Assembly: GCA_965247995.1 (NCBI GenBank)
Contig: OZ252041.1
Span: forward strand, 744,001-808,000
DNA: 64,000 nt
Source: JASLZO01 sp965247995
GTDB lineage: Bacteria; Chloroflexota; Dehalococcoidia; UBA6926
Direction of reading: 5' to 3'
Part shown: positions 1 to 8,294 of the stretch, one piece after another
Position numbering within the stretch: position 1 is the stretch's first letter
How the letters are laid out: each line of letters begins with the position of its first letter
Made by a program: the position numbers and the translations under genes
Notes under the pieces: generated by a model
Databases searched by the model: none
The model's input: the letters and a program-made list of their open reading frames with translations, nothing else
What the model was told of the DNA's origin: nothing

Positions 1-408
1 CTCCAAGCTGTCGATATCGGAGGCTCACTTATTCCACGCCTGATCGATGAGCTTCCCATCCTTGCGCTCGCGGCAACCCAAGCAGTGGGGACGACGGTGA
101 TACGCGACGCGCAAGAACTCCGGGTCAAAGAGAGCGACCGGATCGCCACGACCGTCGAGCAATTGACGCGCCTTGGTGCGCGCCTTGAGGAGCGGCCAGA
201 CGGCATGCTAGTCTACGGGCGCCAGAAATTGGCAGGTGGGGCCGTCCGGAGCGGTGGGGACCATCGCTTGGCGATGACCTTGGGGGTAGCTGGGCTTCTC
301 GCTAGTGGTACGACCGTTGTCGACGGTTCCGAAGCGGTCGGGGTATCGTACCCAACCTTCTGGGAAACTCTCGAGCGGATGGGCGGTGATGTAACGCGCC
401 CGACCTGA
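1..408 (+). CDS. aroA: 3-phosphoshikimate 1-carboxyvinyltransferase (EPSP synthase), C-terminal part
   Basis: The reading frame is open from the first base, so only the last 135 codons are present. It shows the C-terminal signatures of EPSP synthase: IDELPILALAA, the phosphate-binding region around LRVKESDRI, and GDHRLAM followed by the usual ending with GVSYPTFW. The enzyme transfers the enolpyruvyl group of PEP to shikimate 3-phosphate in the cytoplasmic shikimate pathway. remA and gmk follow on the same strand. The start lies outside the window. Confidence 0.96.
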   Translation, partial: LQAVDIGGSLIPRLIDELPILALAATQAVGTTVIRDAQELRVKESDRIATTVEQLTRLGARLEERPDGMLVYGRQKLAGGAVRSGGDHRLAMTLGVAGLLASGTTVVDGSEAVGVSYPTFWETLERMGGDVTRPT

Positions 409-451
409 CGATTGGCACGGGTCTAACCGAGCTGCTCTTGGAGGCGTGTGA

Positions 452-742
452 ATGGTCCAGGGAGGTCCGGAACTCCTACACATGGGGTTCGGCAACCACT
501 TAGCGATGAACCGTGTTCTGGCCGTCGTCGCTCCCAGCGCCGCGCCTACGAAACGATTGATCCAAGAAGGCCGGAACCGCTCCGCGGTCATTGACATGAC
601 AAACGGGCGCCGCACGAAAGCCGTGCTCGTGATGGACAGCGGCCACGTCGTCCTGGCAGCCATCAACCCCGAGACCGTCGCGAGCAGGCTTACCTCTACG
701 CGCGCCTCCGGACTGCCGTTGGACGGGAACGTCTCTTACTGA
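452..742 (+). CDS. remA: RemA-like DUF370 DNA-binding regulator
   Basis: 96 residues matching the DUF370 family: HMGFGNHL near the N-terminus, then APTKRLIQEGR, NGRRTKAVLVMDSGHV and INPETVASRL, all in family order. In Bacillus the homologue (YlzA/RemA) binds DNA and activates matrix and osmoprotection genes, and it also lies directly upstream of gmk, as here. A GGAGG at 440-444 sits 7 nt before the ATG at 452 and supports this start over the internal ATG at 482. The gap to gmk is 8 nt, so the two are probably cotranscribed. The role in this organism is unknown. Confidence 0.93.
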   Translation: MVQGGPELLHMGFGNHLAMNRVLAVVAPSAAPTKRLIQEGRNRSAVIDMTNGRRTKAVLVMDSGHVVLAAINPETVASRLTSTRASGLPLDGNVSY

Positions 743-750
743 CCGGCCCA

Positions 751-1347
751 ATGGGCCCGAGAACGCTCCTTGTCGTCGTTTCTGGGCCGTCGGCTGTTGG
801 CAAAGACTCGATCGTCGATGCTCTTGTCCTGCGCGGGCTTCCAATAACCGCGGCGATTACCGCAACGACACGCAAACCGCGTCCCGGAGAGCGCCATGCG
901 GTCGATTACTACTTCGTCTCGGACGATGCGTTCTCAAGGATGGCTGACGAGGACGAATTGCTCGAGTGGGCAGAGGTCTACGGCAACCGCTACGGGGTGC
1001 CCAAGACGCAGGTCCGCGAGGCGCTGCAGCGTGGCAACTCCGTCGTGGTCCGAACGGACATCCAGGGCGTCGACAACATCCGGCGTGTCGAGCCGACCGC
1101 GGTCACGATCTTCGTGGCGCCGCCGTCGATTGACTCATTAGAAGCGCGGTTGCGCGCTCGTGGTGGAGTTGGGGACGACGACATCGAACGGCGCCTGAGC
1201 GCGGCGAGGGAAGAAATGCGGCGGGTGGATTCGTTCGATTATCGGATCGTGAACGAGGACAACGACCTCGACTCTGCCGTGGACCGAACGGTGGAGATTC
1301 TCGAGATTGAGTCTCGGCGGGGGGACCGACGGTCCGCGAGGGTGTGA
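751..1347 (+). CDS. gmk: guanylate kinase
   Basis: 198 residues with the guanylate kinase layout: a P-loop GPSAVGKDS near residues 12-20, TTRKPRPGERHAVDYYF (GMP-binding region), the WAEVYGNRYGVP segment, DIQGV, then PPSIDSLEARLRARG and FDYRIVNED near the end. It phosphorylates GMP to GDP using ATP. The P-loop ends in GKDS where Gmk usually has GKST/GKSS; GKDS is more typical of PhnN ribose-bisphosphate kinases. The rest of the protein and the remA neighbour favour Gmk. No rpoZ follows. Confidence 0.93.
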   Translation: MGPRTLLVVVSGPSAVGKDSIVDALVLRGLPITAAITATTRKPRPGERHAVDYYFVSDDAFSRMADEDELLEWAEVYGNRYGVPKTQVREALQRGNSVVVRTDIQGVDNIRRVEPTAVTIFVAPPSIDSLEARLRARGGVGDDDIERRLSAAREEMRRVDSFDYRIVNEDNDLDSAVDRTVEILEIESRRGDRRSARV

Positions 1348-1410
1348 ACGCGGGAGCTAGACCGTTCGGGAGCTAGTCAGCAGTACGGTTACACCGAGGC
1401 CGTGGTCCCA

Positions 1411-1839
1411 TTATTCCTCAGCTTCTTCACTGATCGACCGATCGATTGATTCCGATGTAAATGTGCCAGTAAGCAGCGGTATCGTACCTGTCACTAGTGC
1501 AGCTGCAATCAAAACTAGGGACATTGCGCCAAACAATTCCGGGTCCTTGGGATGGACATTAGCTTCATCCGCGAGCCATAAGTAGGCACCGGCCATCGCG
1601 CCAAGCCCAATGCACAACCTCCGCATTCGCAACGCTAACGATCCAAGTCTCCGGGGTTCTGTGAAAACCATGGCCGCCGTGCATAGTGCGATCAGCGCAG
1701 CGGAAAAACCTACCACTCCGGAGGGGGCTTCTTCTGTGGCCTCCTCTAGCAGCGCGGTGGTGATCGACATTATAACGATAAACATCACCATACTAAACAA
1801 CCAAGTTTCGAAGTTTTTTTTGTTCATGGGTGCGACCAT
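1411..1839 (-). CDS. hypothetical four-helix membrane protein
   Basis: 142 residues with about four hydrophobic stretches (roughly residues 10-30, 40-60, 75-92 and 103-125) joined by short charged loops, and an acidic C-terminus (SISEEAEE). No catalytic or binding motif is visible and I do not recognise the family. It is convergent with gmk. Codon use is less GC-rich than in the housekeeping neighbours, in keeping with the accessory patch that follows. The ATG at 1827 is an alternative start. Confidence 0.55.
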   Translation of the reverse strand: MVAPMNKKNFETWLFSMVMFIVIMSITTALLEEATEEAPSGVVGFSAALIALCTAAMVFTEPRRLGSLALRMRRLCIGLGAMAGAYLWLADEANVHPKDPELFGAMSLVLIAAALVTGTIPLLTGTFTSESIDRSISEEAEE

Positions 1840-1944
1840 CTCGAAACGCTCCGGTGTGCTGTTTCCATCTCGCTTATCCTACTGATGCGACACCCCTTCA
1901 TTACACAGCTGTTCTTCCGGGTCAGAATAGAATCCACAATCACG

Positions 1945-2110
1945 CTAATCGCAAACGGCCTCAATGCGATCGCCGTTACGGCGAAAGTCCGCCGTATTGA
2001 ACGTCAGCAGCCTGCGCTCTCAATGCGCGAGCATGGTTGCAACGATGTTGGCGTCGCGAATCTGGTGTCTTCCTACCGAAACTTCGCGGCATAAAGCGAT
2101 CCTTAGTAGA
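1945..2110 (-). pseudogene. PIN-domain (VapC-type) toxin remnant with in-frame stop
   Basis: The minus strand reads about 50 codons resembling the C-terminal end of a PIN-domain ribonuclease: VGRHQIRDANIVATMLAH, a stop, then ERRLLTFNTADFRRNGD and a terminal TAG at 1945-1947. The in-frame TGA at 2020-2022 sits where family members have Gly (LAHG.RLLT.N..DF), so GGA to TGA is the simplest explanation. The N-terminal half is missing; upstream sequence belongs to another broken gene. The short length is why this is easily missed. Confidence 0.6.
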
Positions 2111-2520
2111 CGTCCTCTCGCCGGAGGCTCACGCTTTCGGGCCAGGCCTGGTCAAGGTCGAGCCCGTGAACAGCCACCTGGGGTTTCCGCCTGAGCGACA
2201 GCGTCTCGGCATCCATATTGACATCGGCCGTCTCCCACCCGGCAGCGGTCCATGCAAACGGCCTAACTGTGGCCGCTGCCGCTCCCTTGATTGGCACACC
2301 AGAACCGGTGAAGACGTGCGGAGGCGGACAATTCGAAACCGATTATGGACTCGAGCTCGCGGAGTGTGGTCCTCCACCCCCAAGTTTCGAGGCGGCACAT
2401 ATAATTATACAGCATCTGGTACTTACCCCGGGCAGCCATCTCCCGATACTTATGGTCCCGGTCCATCGACATGCCTCCAGTTAGCGCACGATTGTCAAGA
2501 TGAGGGGGATGGTTACTCAC
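2103..2520 (-). pseudogene. frameshifted small protein gene, DUF7662-like
   Basis: Two overlapping minus-strand frames join into one plausible small protein. The first (GTG at 2520, stop at 2263) has KYQMLYNYM, LRELESIIGFELSASARLHRFW and CANQG. The second continues with FAWTAAGWETADVNMDAETLSLRR to a stop at 2103. The order matches a family of about 85 residues with a conserved IEAILGF..P.SAR.H..WW.N core and a W..AGW..V C-terminal part; I recall it as DUF7662 but am not certain of the number. The frame change falls around 2265-2295. Its GTG start overlaps the upstream gene's TGA by 4 nt. Confidence 0.55.
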
Positions 2521-2996
2521 GCCAAATCCATGCGTACGCTACGGAAGAGTTCGAAACATTGCTCCAATGACTGATCATCCGCAGTCCATCCCTCGTCAGG
2601 CACTTCGTAACCCAGTTTGAGGAGGCGGTTGCGCAACAAATTCGCAGATGAGACGAGGACGATGCCCTCGTTCTCAGCCGGGTAATGTCCAGGCCAGGGC
2701 ATAGTATTAAGAAACTGTTGATACACTTGCTCGACGTCTTCAACCATCATTTGGTTGTCGTGTGCTCTTTTGTCGCGAATCGACGAGTAGATTGCCCATA
2801 CAACCGACCAACCCACAAATGGCACGGAGATAAGAGCTATCCAAGAGAAAAACAGCGGGTGAAGTGTTATCGCGCCGATGACCTTCTGGGGTTCGGCTGA
2901 GACCAGCATCTGCCAAACAGACAACGTCCCACTGCCAAAGCTAACCCAGAACGAGACTGATCTAATCTGCGTCAAGAGTATCTTGCGCCGGTGCAT
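2517..2996 (-). CDS. hypothetical two-helix membrane protein
   Basis: 159 residues. Two hydrophobic segments (about residues 13-32 and 44-68) are followed by a soluble tail with YPAENEGIVLVSSANLLRN and acidic patches, so the C-terminal 80 residues are probably cytoplasmic. No recognised family. The stop overlaps the start of the broken gene downstream by 4 nt (GTGA), which suggests the two were translationally coupled. AT-richer codon use than the flanking housekeeping genes points to an acquired patch. Confidence 0.5.
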   Translation of the reverse strand: MHRRKILLTQIRSVSFWVSFGSGTLSVWQMLVSAEPQKVIGAITLHPLFFSWIALISVPFVGWSVVWAIYSSIRDKRAHDNQMMVEDVEQVYQQFLNTMPWPGHYPAENEGIVLVSSANLLRNRLLKLGYEVPDEGWTADDQSLEQCFELFRSVRMDLA

Positions 2997-3015
2997 GTCC
3001 CTGCTTTCGCTCTGA

Positions 3016-3360
3016 TTGTTTAAGATCTATCATCCGACTTCGATATCCGATGATATCCGGATCGCGAAACGGTTGAGAGCTTCGTCCTCCGATACTGCTT
3101 TCGAACTGGTATCCGAAGTCCTAGAGCGTATTAGTCCGAATCCTTCCGATTATGAACTTGGCATTCGGGGTTTTTCATCCCTCTTAGAACAGAGGGAGAG
3201 CGTGTTGGACATGGCCATTCTCGGGGGCATGCTCCGAGTGATGTTGAGGCTGAGTAACCGCCCTACCAAAGCGAGGGATAGGGCCGTCGACGATCAGGAA
3301 TTAGGGTCTACGGTTCCTCGCCGTTCCGACCTGGCTGCCCGCCGGCGGCGCGCTTTATGA
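3016..3360 (+). CDS. doubtful small hypothetical ORF
   Basis: 114 codons from a TTG, with a stop just upstream in frame. The first two thirds reads as a plausible soluble helical protein (SEVLERISPNPSDYELGIRG), but the last 50 nt overlap the convergent HAD gene and turn arginine-rich. No ATG or GTG start, no family recognised. It may be a remnant or chance. Confidence 0.2.
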   Translation: MFKIYHPTSISDDIRIAKRLRASSSDTAFELVSEVLERISPNPSDYELGIRGFSSLLEQRESVLDMAILGGMLRVMLRLSNRPTKARDRAVDDQELGSTVPRRSDLAARRRRAL

Positions 3361-3718
3361 GGGCGTACGCGCGCAGCATCTCGGTGTCGTGCGATGACGG
3401 ATACGAGTACGGGAGGATGTGCATTCCTCCGAACGCATCCACCACCTCCCGGTGATCGTCGATGACGAATTCCGGTTCGACTTCGACGCCGAGCCTGGCC
3501 AAGCTGCGGTGGTGGTCCTCCAAGGGTTTGACGTAGACGCCGCTCACAAACTGAGATAAGCCGTGGTGTTGTATCACTCGATGGCGAAGGCCGACGCCGG
3601 ACCAGATGTAGATTTGGTGTCCGTCGTCCACGAGCGCTTGGAACACCTCTCGTACGTGTGGTCGCAGCGCCCCCTCGTACGAGATGAGCGTGTAATCGAC
3701 ATCGAAGAAGACGTTCAT
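3308..3718 (-). CDS. HAD-superfamily hydrolase
   Basis: 136 residues beginning MNVFFDVDYTLIS, the DxDxT motif I of the HAD superfamily with Asp nucleophile. IYIWSG fits motif II (Ser), and FVIDDHREVVDAFGG fits the DD of motif IV; the Lys of motif III is probably in YVKPLED. There is little or no cap domain. It likely acts as a small phosphatase; the substrate is unknown. It starts 15 nt after the stop of the gene upstream on the same strand, so the two are probably cotranscribed. Confidence 0.8.
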   Translation of the reverse strand: MNVFFDVDYTLISYEGALRPHVREVFQALVDDGHQIYIWSGVGLRHRVIQHHGLSQFVSGVYVKPLEDHHRSLARLGVEVEPEFVIDDHREVVDAFGGMHILPYSYPSSHDTEMLRAYALIKRAAGGQPGRNGEEP

Positions 3719-3733
3719 GGCTGGCCCGTCGGA

Positions 3734-4558
3734 TCAGTAATCGTCGTCGTCATCCTCATCCGGGTCGAAATCGGGCTCCGTCGGTGGTGGGGGCCCGACC
3801 TCCGGCCGGACGGACAGCTGGGGCACCCTTGCGCCGATTCGTTCGTCTCGCCGGCGGCTGCGGTTCGGGACTTGCCGGATGGCCTCCAGGACGTCCTTGA
3901 GGGCCCGCGCTTCATCGACCGTCCCAACCGTCACGACGATCCCCGCGAACCCTGCGTCTCGCAACTGTTCCAATTCTCCCTTTCCCCAACTCGCGGATGC
4001 GGGGACCAGCAGGTTTTGCCCGACGCCCGTGGCGATAGCCGAATACTCGACCATTGCGCCCAACGTCAGCGTTTCACCTGGTGCTGCATCAACCCAGACC
4101 ACGTCGCACGGCAAGCAGTCAACCGCGCGCAGCACTCTGTCTTCAGTGCCTGCCGGGACGGTTGCGACTACCGACACGTCCTCATCTCCCAAGAGGCGCA
4201 CCGGCGTTTCCGTGGCGTCGACGACTACGAAATCACAGCCAGCTTCCTTCAGTTGGCCGTGCGCCGTTTCGGAGAGGACACCCGCCCTGATGCCCCAGGG
4301 AGCCTCTCCGATCCCGGCTGGAGAGCTGGGTTTCGTTCGACCTGATGCCCCGAAGGGGACGACCACGAACTCCGCGCCGTTCTCCACGGCCGCGGATGTG
4401 ATCTTGTCGCTGGGCTTCGAGATGTACGCGATCAGGACCAGCGGCGGCGCTCGTTCCGGTCGGGCGGCGGGCGCAAACCCCATGGGTTGTGGCGCGCCAT
4501 CGGATACGCGTTGAAGGCGGTCGACCAGTCTGCTCACGGCACCTCGCGTATAACCCAT
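3734..4558 (-). CDS. unrecognised protein, barrel-like with acidic tail
   Basis: 274 residues from the ATG at 4558; an in-frame upstream start at 4609 would add 17 weakly protein-like residues. Repeated strand-helix units (FVVVPFGA, CDFVVVDATE, VSVVATVPAG, CDVVWVDAAP, NLLVPASAS, FAGIVVTVGT) suggest a TIM-barrel-like fold with Gly/Asp-rich strand ends. The C-terminus is a run of Asp/Glu ending DDDDDY, after an Arg-rich NRSRRRDER. No catalytic signature is recognised. It sits just upstream of the HAD gene and downstream of the panE-like gene on the same strand. Confidence 0.55.
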   Translation of the reverse strand: MGYTRGAVSRLVDRLQRVSDGAPQPMGFAPAARPERAPPLVLIAYISKPSDKITSAAVENGAEFVVVPFGASGRTKPSSPAGIGEAPWGIRAGVLSETAHGQLKEAGCDFVVVDATETPVRLLGDEDVSVVATVPAGTEDRVLRAVDCLPCDVVWVDAAPGETLTLGAMVEYSAIATGVGQNLLVPASASWGKGELEQLRDAGFAGIVVTVGTVDEARALKDVLEAIRQVPNRSRRRDERIGARVPQLSVRPEVGPPPPTEPDFDPDEDDDDDY

Positions 4559-4653
4559 CGCTGTTCGAACAAGATCAAGCAAGCAACAAGCGCGGTCGCC
4601 TTGCTGCACGCAGGCGACCGCCCTGCCACCAAGTATATCGGGGCGCTACGTCC

Positions 4654-5607
4654 TTAACCGGGAGAGGGGAATGTGAGTCCGCCCCGGGCGCGGAGTTCCA
4701 CCGGCAGCAAACTTGCGTAGAGCACCTCGTGCAACGGTGTTGGAACGTGTGACGCGCGCCCCAAACGCACGACCGCCCCGGTCTGCGCGTCGAGTTCGGA
4801 CCTCCGGCCTTCCGTGAGATCGCGCTGCATCGATAAGGTGGCGTTCGCGGGCGACGCTTCCGCATAATCCAAGGCACGCTCGACGGCATCGTCTCCCAGT
4901 TGTACGCCGCGGGCCCGCGCTACTGCCGCTACCTCTGCCATCGCCTGCTCCAACATCGACCGCGTCTCGGGAACCGAGCAGATCACACCGAGGGGAGCCC
5001 CAGTGACGGAACCGACTTCGCCGACCGGCGTCACGAAGAGAAACTTCTCCCAGACGGCTGCCAGGATATCCGGCGCGATCTCGACTCGGAATCCTGGCGA
5101 GACGTCGAAGGTGTCTCGCAAACGTTGGATTCGCTGCGTATCCCGGTTGTCCAGCTCACCGACCGCCATGTACGGCTCATTTCCGGTATGGCGGATTACA
5201 CCCGGCTCAGCAACGGTGCTGAAGATCCGGCACATTCCGCCCACAACCCTCCCGGGGCCAACTTCTTCCGCAAGCTCCGTGGCAGCTTCGACGCCGTTCT
5301 GGAGCGGCACGACCAAGGTCGCATCGTCGATCAAGGGCCGCATCATTCGCCCCGCTTCGGGTAACTGCCACGCTTTGACGCCTACGAGCACCACGTCGAC
5401 GGGGCCGGGTCCGGACGGATCATCGGTCGCGACGACCGGGTGGACTAGCGCGTCACCCTTCAGACTTTCGAGACGCAACCCGTTGTTACGGATCGCTTCC
5501 AGGTGATCCCCACGCGCGATGAAGATCACTTCGTGGGCCATCGTCTCCGCGAGCCGACCCCCGAAGTAGCCACCTACTGCGCCCGCTCCGAATATCGCGA
5601 TCCGCAT
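4654..5607 (-). CDS. panE: 2-dehydropantoate 2-reductase family protein
   Basis: 317 residues from the ATG at 5607, chosen because the Rossmann motif follows at once (MRIAIFGAGAVGGYFGGRL); the frame is open upstream but that part lacks family features. Further hallmarks are VLVGVKAWQ, VPLQNGVEA and AVWEKFLFVTP with its conserved Lys, then an all-helical C-terminal domain. The family reduces ketopantoate to pantoate with NADPH in pantothenate and CoA synthesis, but many paralogs act on other 2-oxo acids. No other pan gene is nearby, so the substrate is inferred. Confidence 0.85.
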   Translation of the reverse strand: MRIAIFGAGAVGGYFGGRLAETMAHEVIFIARGDHLEAIRNNGLRLESLKGDALVHPVVATDDPSGPGPVDVVLVGVKAWQLPEAGRMMRPLIDDATLVVPLQNGVEAATELAEEVGPGRVVGGMCRIFSTVAEPGVIRHTGNEPYMAVGELDNRDTQRIQRLRDTFDVSPGFRVEIAPDILAAVWEKFLFVTPVGEVGSVTGAPLGVICSVPETRSMLEQAMAEVAAVARARGVQLGDDAVERALDYAEASPANATLSMQRDLTEGRRSELDAQTGAVVRLGRASHVPTPLHEVLYASLLPVELRARGGLTFPSPG

Positions 5608-5719
5608 GTCGATATCGTAGCTATCCGCGCGGGCCCGGTCAGGCTTGGGCATAAGAGGTGTGCGGCCAAGGACCCGGCCCATCCTGTGCTAGGCTCGAAG
5701 TCGAGGCGAAATCGCGAAA

Positions 5720-5980
5720 ATGCTGGTCCTAAATCTGGTGTTGTGGCCGGTCCGGGCCCTTAGATGGCTCCTGTTTGCGCCGTTGCGGTTGGCCCGTGCC
5801 GTTCTCGCATTTCCAATCCGCGCGATCGCGTTTCTGCTCGGCACGCTGAAGTGGTTGCTGCGGTCCGTGGTCACATTCCCACTGCGCTTGACCAAGGCTG
5901 GGATCGCGCTCCCGCTTCGACTGCTGCGAGTCGCAATAACCGCGCCACTCCGCCTTCTGCGCTTGATCTTCCGGCTCTAA
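5720..5980 (+). CDS. small cationic protein of seven 11-residue repeats
   Basis: 86 residues with no Asp or Glu, 12 Arg and 2 Lys. Prolines lie at residues 10, 21, 32, 54, 65 and 76, an exact 11-residue period; the unit at 43 has Leu in that place. The consensus unit is P-L-R-L-L-R followed by five hydrophobic or small residues. Such 11-mers form amphipathic helices lying on a membrane (as in apolipoproteins, perilipins and synuclein), here broken by regular prolines. No family is recognised. The strict period supports this strand and frame over the opposing open frame. A DMT exporter follows 50 nt downstream. Confidence 0.6.
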   Translation: MLVLNLVLWPVRALRWLLFAPLRLARAVLAFPIRAIAFLLGTLKWLLRSVVTFPLRLTKAGIALPLRLLRVAITAPLRLLRLIFRL

Positions 5981-6029
5981 CGAACACTCTGTCCGGCCAG
6001 CGGGCTGGCTGAACCCCGGCGCTCCCTCC

Positions 6030-6929
6030 ATGCGCCCTCGTATCCCCGTTTCCTGGGTGCTCGTCCTGGGCGTCGCCGCGGTCTCGACCGCCGGTGTGAT
6101 GATCCGCCTGGCCGACGACGCACCGACGCTCGCCATCGCCGCGTATCGGATGGCGATTGCTTCCGCAGTGATTGGGCCCATCGCGGTCTTGGCGAGTCCA
6201 CGATCTCCGTCTCTGACACTTGGTTACAAAGATGTCGCGCTGATGGCTGGATCTGGACTGTTGCTCGCAGTCCATTTTGGCCTGTGGATCGGGTCCCTCA
6301 AGTACACGTCCGTGGCCAGTTCCGTGGTGCTGGTCACCAGCAGTCCGCTTCTGGTGGCCGTTGGTTCGTGGCTCCTGCTCAAGGAGCGGGTGACGCGCCA
6401 GGAAGTTGTCGGAATCGCCTTTGGCCTGATCGGAGGCGGTTTAATCGCCGTTGGCGACCTCACGCTCGGCGGGAGGGAGTTGTTGGGCGATGTGTTGGCG
6501 TTCGGCGGCGCGGTCGCAGTCGCCGGGTATCTGATGGTCGGGCGGCGCGTCCGTGCTGGGTTTCCCACCCTCACGTACGCCGGAATCGCCTATCCGGTGG
6601 CAGCCATGGCGTTGGTTGTTGCCGCTCTCGTTGCGTCGTTCGGAGTCGGGCTTCAGCTAACCGGCTTCGAGGGCGAGACCCTGTTGTGGCTGGTGCTCAT
6701 CGCACTCATCCCGCAAGCGATCGGCCACACGTCGCTGAACTGGGTCCTGGGCCACGTGTCCGCCACGGGGGTCGCGATCGCGATCATGGGTGAACCCGTT
6801 GGTGCGTCGGCCCTTGCGTGGTTGGTCTTGGGAGAGGCGCCGTCCCTCGCTACCGTCGTTGGCGCGACTTTTCTCCTCACGGGGGTGTATTTCGCCATCA
6901 GAGGCAATCCAGGGAGGCCGGTGACCTAA
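6030..6929 (+). CDS. EamA/DMT-family transporter
   Basis: 299 residues, almost entirely hydrophobic, with about ten membrane helices in two EamA halves. Features typical of the family are AAVSTAGVMIRLADDAPTLA at the start, VLVTSSPLLVAVGSWLLLKERVTRQE near residue 110 and the parallel SALAWLVLGEAPSLATVVGA near residue 260. These proteins export metabolites or amino acids across the cytoplasmic membrane; the substrate cannot be told from sequence. Confidence 0.88.
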   Translation: MRPRIPVSWVLVLGVAAVSTAGVMIRLADDAPTLAIAAYRMAIASAVIGPIAVLASPRSPSLTLGYKDVALMAGSGLLLAVHFGLWIGSLKYTSVASSVVLVTSSPLLVAVGSWLLLKERVTRQEVVGIAFGLIGGGLIAVGDLTLGGRELLGDVLAFGGAVAVAGYLMVGRRVRAGFPTLTYAGIAYPVAAMALVVAALVASFGVGLQLTGFEGETLLWLVLIALIPQAIGHTSLNWVLGHVSATGVAIAIMGEPVGASALAWLVLGEAPSLATVVGATFLLTGVYFAIRGNPGRPVT

Positions 6930-7005
6930 CGCGGCGCCACGCTATGCTTGGTGCGGACCGCTGCTGGGCGGACGGGACCGAGGACGACGGCAAGAGGAGC
7001 ACACG

Positions 7006-8202
7006 ATGGATTACCAGTTCACCGCCTCCGACGAGGCCTTGAAACGTGAGGTCGCCGAATTCGTAGCCAAGGAGTGGGATCCCGGTCCCTTCGACCACGG
7101 AAGCATCAGTTGGGACCACGTTACCGAAGAGGCGGACGTGATCACGCGTGCTTTCCGGAAGAAGCTCGTCAACAAGGGTTGGTGGACGATGCACTGGCCC
7201 GAGGAGCACGGCGGGCAGGGCGTCAATATCGGCACCCAACTCGCGTATCGGGAAGCAATGGCCTACGCGGGTGCTCCTCAGGCAGTCGGTGGCGGGCTTG
7301 TCGCTCCGGTGCTGATGGTTATTGGCCAGGACTGGCAAAAGAAGGAGTTTCTTCCTCCGATCGCGAACGCGGACATCGAGTTCTCCCAGGGTTTCAGCGA
7401 ACCCAACGCGGGTTCGGACTTGGCCGGTCTTCAGACACGGGCTGTGCGCGACGGCGACGACTACGTCCTGAACGGCCAGAAGATCTGGGGCACCTATCGG
7501 AACAAGTGGATGCACATCCTGGTCCGTACCGATCCGGAAGCGCCGAAGCACCGCGGGATCAGCTATCTGCTCGCTCAACTGAAGGACGAGGACGGCGCCT
7601 ACTTCCCGGGCGTCACCGTGAGAGCCATCCCGGATGCGTTGGGCCGTCACCGGTGGGACGAGTTGTTCATGGACAATTACCGGGTCCCGGCGCGAAACAT
7701 CATCGGCGAGGAGAACCGCGGCTGGTACGCGGCCATGACGACGCTTTCGTTCGAGCGGTCGAACATCGAGGCATCGGCGACGTTGACACGGATCATCGAG
7801 GACTACATCGAATACAGTCGCCGCTTGAAGCGGCGCGGCCTGCAGAGTCCGCTCGACAGTCCTGTGTTTCGGAACGAAATCGCTGACCTGCGCGTCGAGA
7901 TCGAGACGTTGCGTACGCTCTCCTACCGCGTGGCATGGATGCAGAGCAACGGTGAGATTCCCCAGAAGGAAGCGTCGATGACGAAGCTTTGGGGGGACTC
8001 GCTCGACCAGAAGGTGTACAAGCGGCTCTCGTGGGGCCTGAAGGAGTACGGCGGGCTGATGCCGGGCAATCGGGTTCCATCCCCGGCGGACGGGATCCTC
8101 AACTGGCGCGGCTACTCGCACCTGGTGGTGACGATCTACGGCGGGACGAACGAGGTCCAGAAGAACATCATCGCGCAGCGGGGTCTTGGTCTGCCGCGGT
8201 AG
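7006..8202 (+). CDS. acyl-CoA dehydrogenase, large-type subunit (paralog 1)
   Basis: 398 residues in the acyl-CoA dehydrogenase fold: N-terminal helical domain, FSQGFSEPNAGSDLAGLQTRAVRDGDDYVLNGQKIWGTY in the middle, and a C-terminal helical domain ending GGTNEVQKNIIAQRGLGLPR. It oxidises an acyl-CoA to the 2,3-enoyl-CoA with FAD. The residue matching the catalytic Glu of MCAD (YEGT) is Gly (YGGT); a Glu in the helix-G motif LSFERSN could serve instead, as in isovaleryl-CoA dehydrogenase. A GAGGAG lies before the start. It stands alone, unlike its paralogs at 18.7-23.9 kb. Confidence 0.93.
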   Translation: MDYQFTASDEALKREVAEFVAKEWDPGPFDHGSISWDHVTEEADVITRAFRKKLVNKGWWTMHWPEEHGGQGVNIGTQLAYREAMAYAGAPQAVGGGLVAPVLMVIGQDWQKKEFLPPIANADIEFSQGFSEPNAGSDLAGLQTRAVRDGDDYVLNGQKIWGTYRNKWMHILVRTDPEAPKHRGISYLLAQLKDEDGAYFPGVTVRAIPDALGRHRWDELFMDNYRVPARNIIGEENRGWYAAMTTLSFERSNIEASATLTRIIEDYIEYSRRLKRRGLQSPLDSPVFRNEIADLRVEIETLRTLSYRVAWMQSNGEIPQKEASMTKLWGDSLDQKVYKRLSWGLKEYGGLMPGNRVPSPADGILNWRGYSHLVVTIYGGTNEVQKNIIAQRGLGLPR

Positions 8203-8294
8203 CTGAGCTCTGGGAGCGCACGCGGGCGAGGTGAGGCTGGGATCGGAGCTTGTTGGACGGGTCCGGGTCCCGATCGCGCGTTGTTGTTGTGAGA

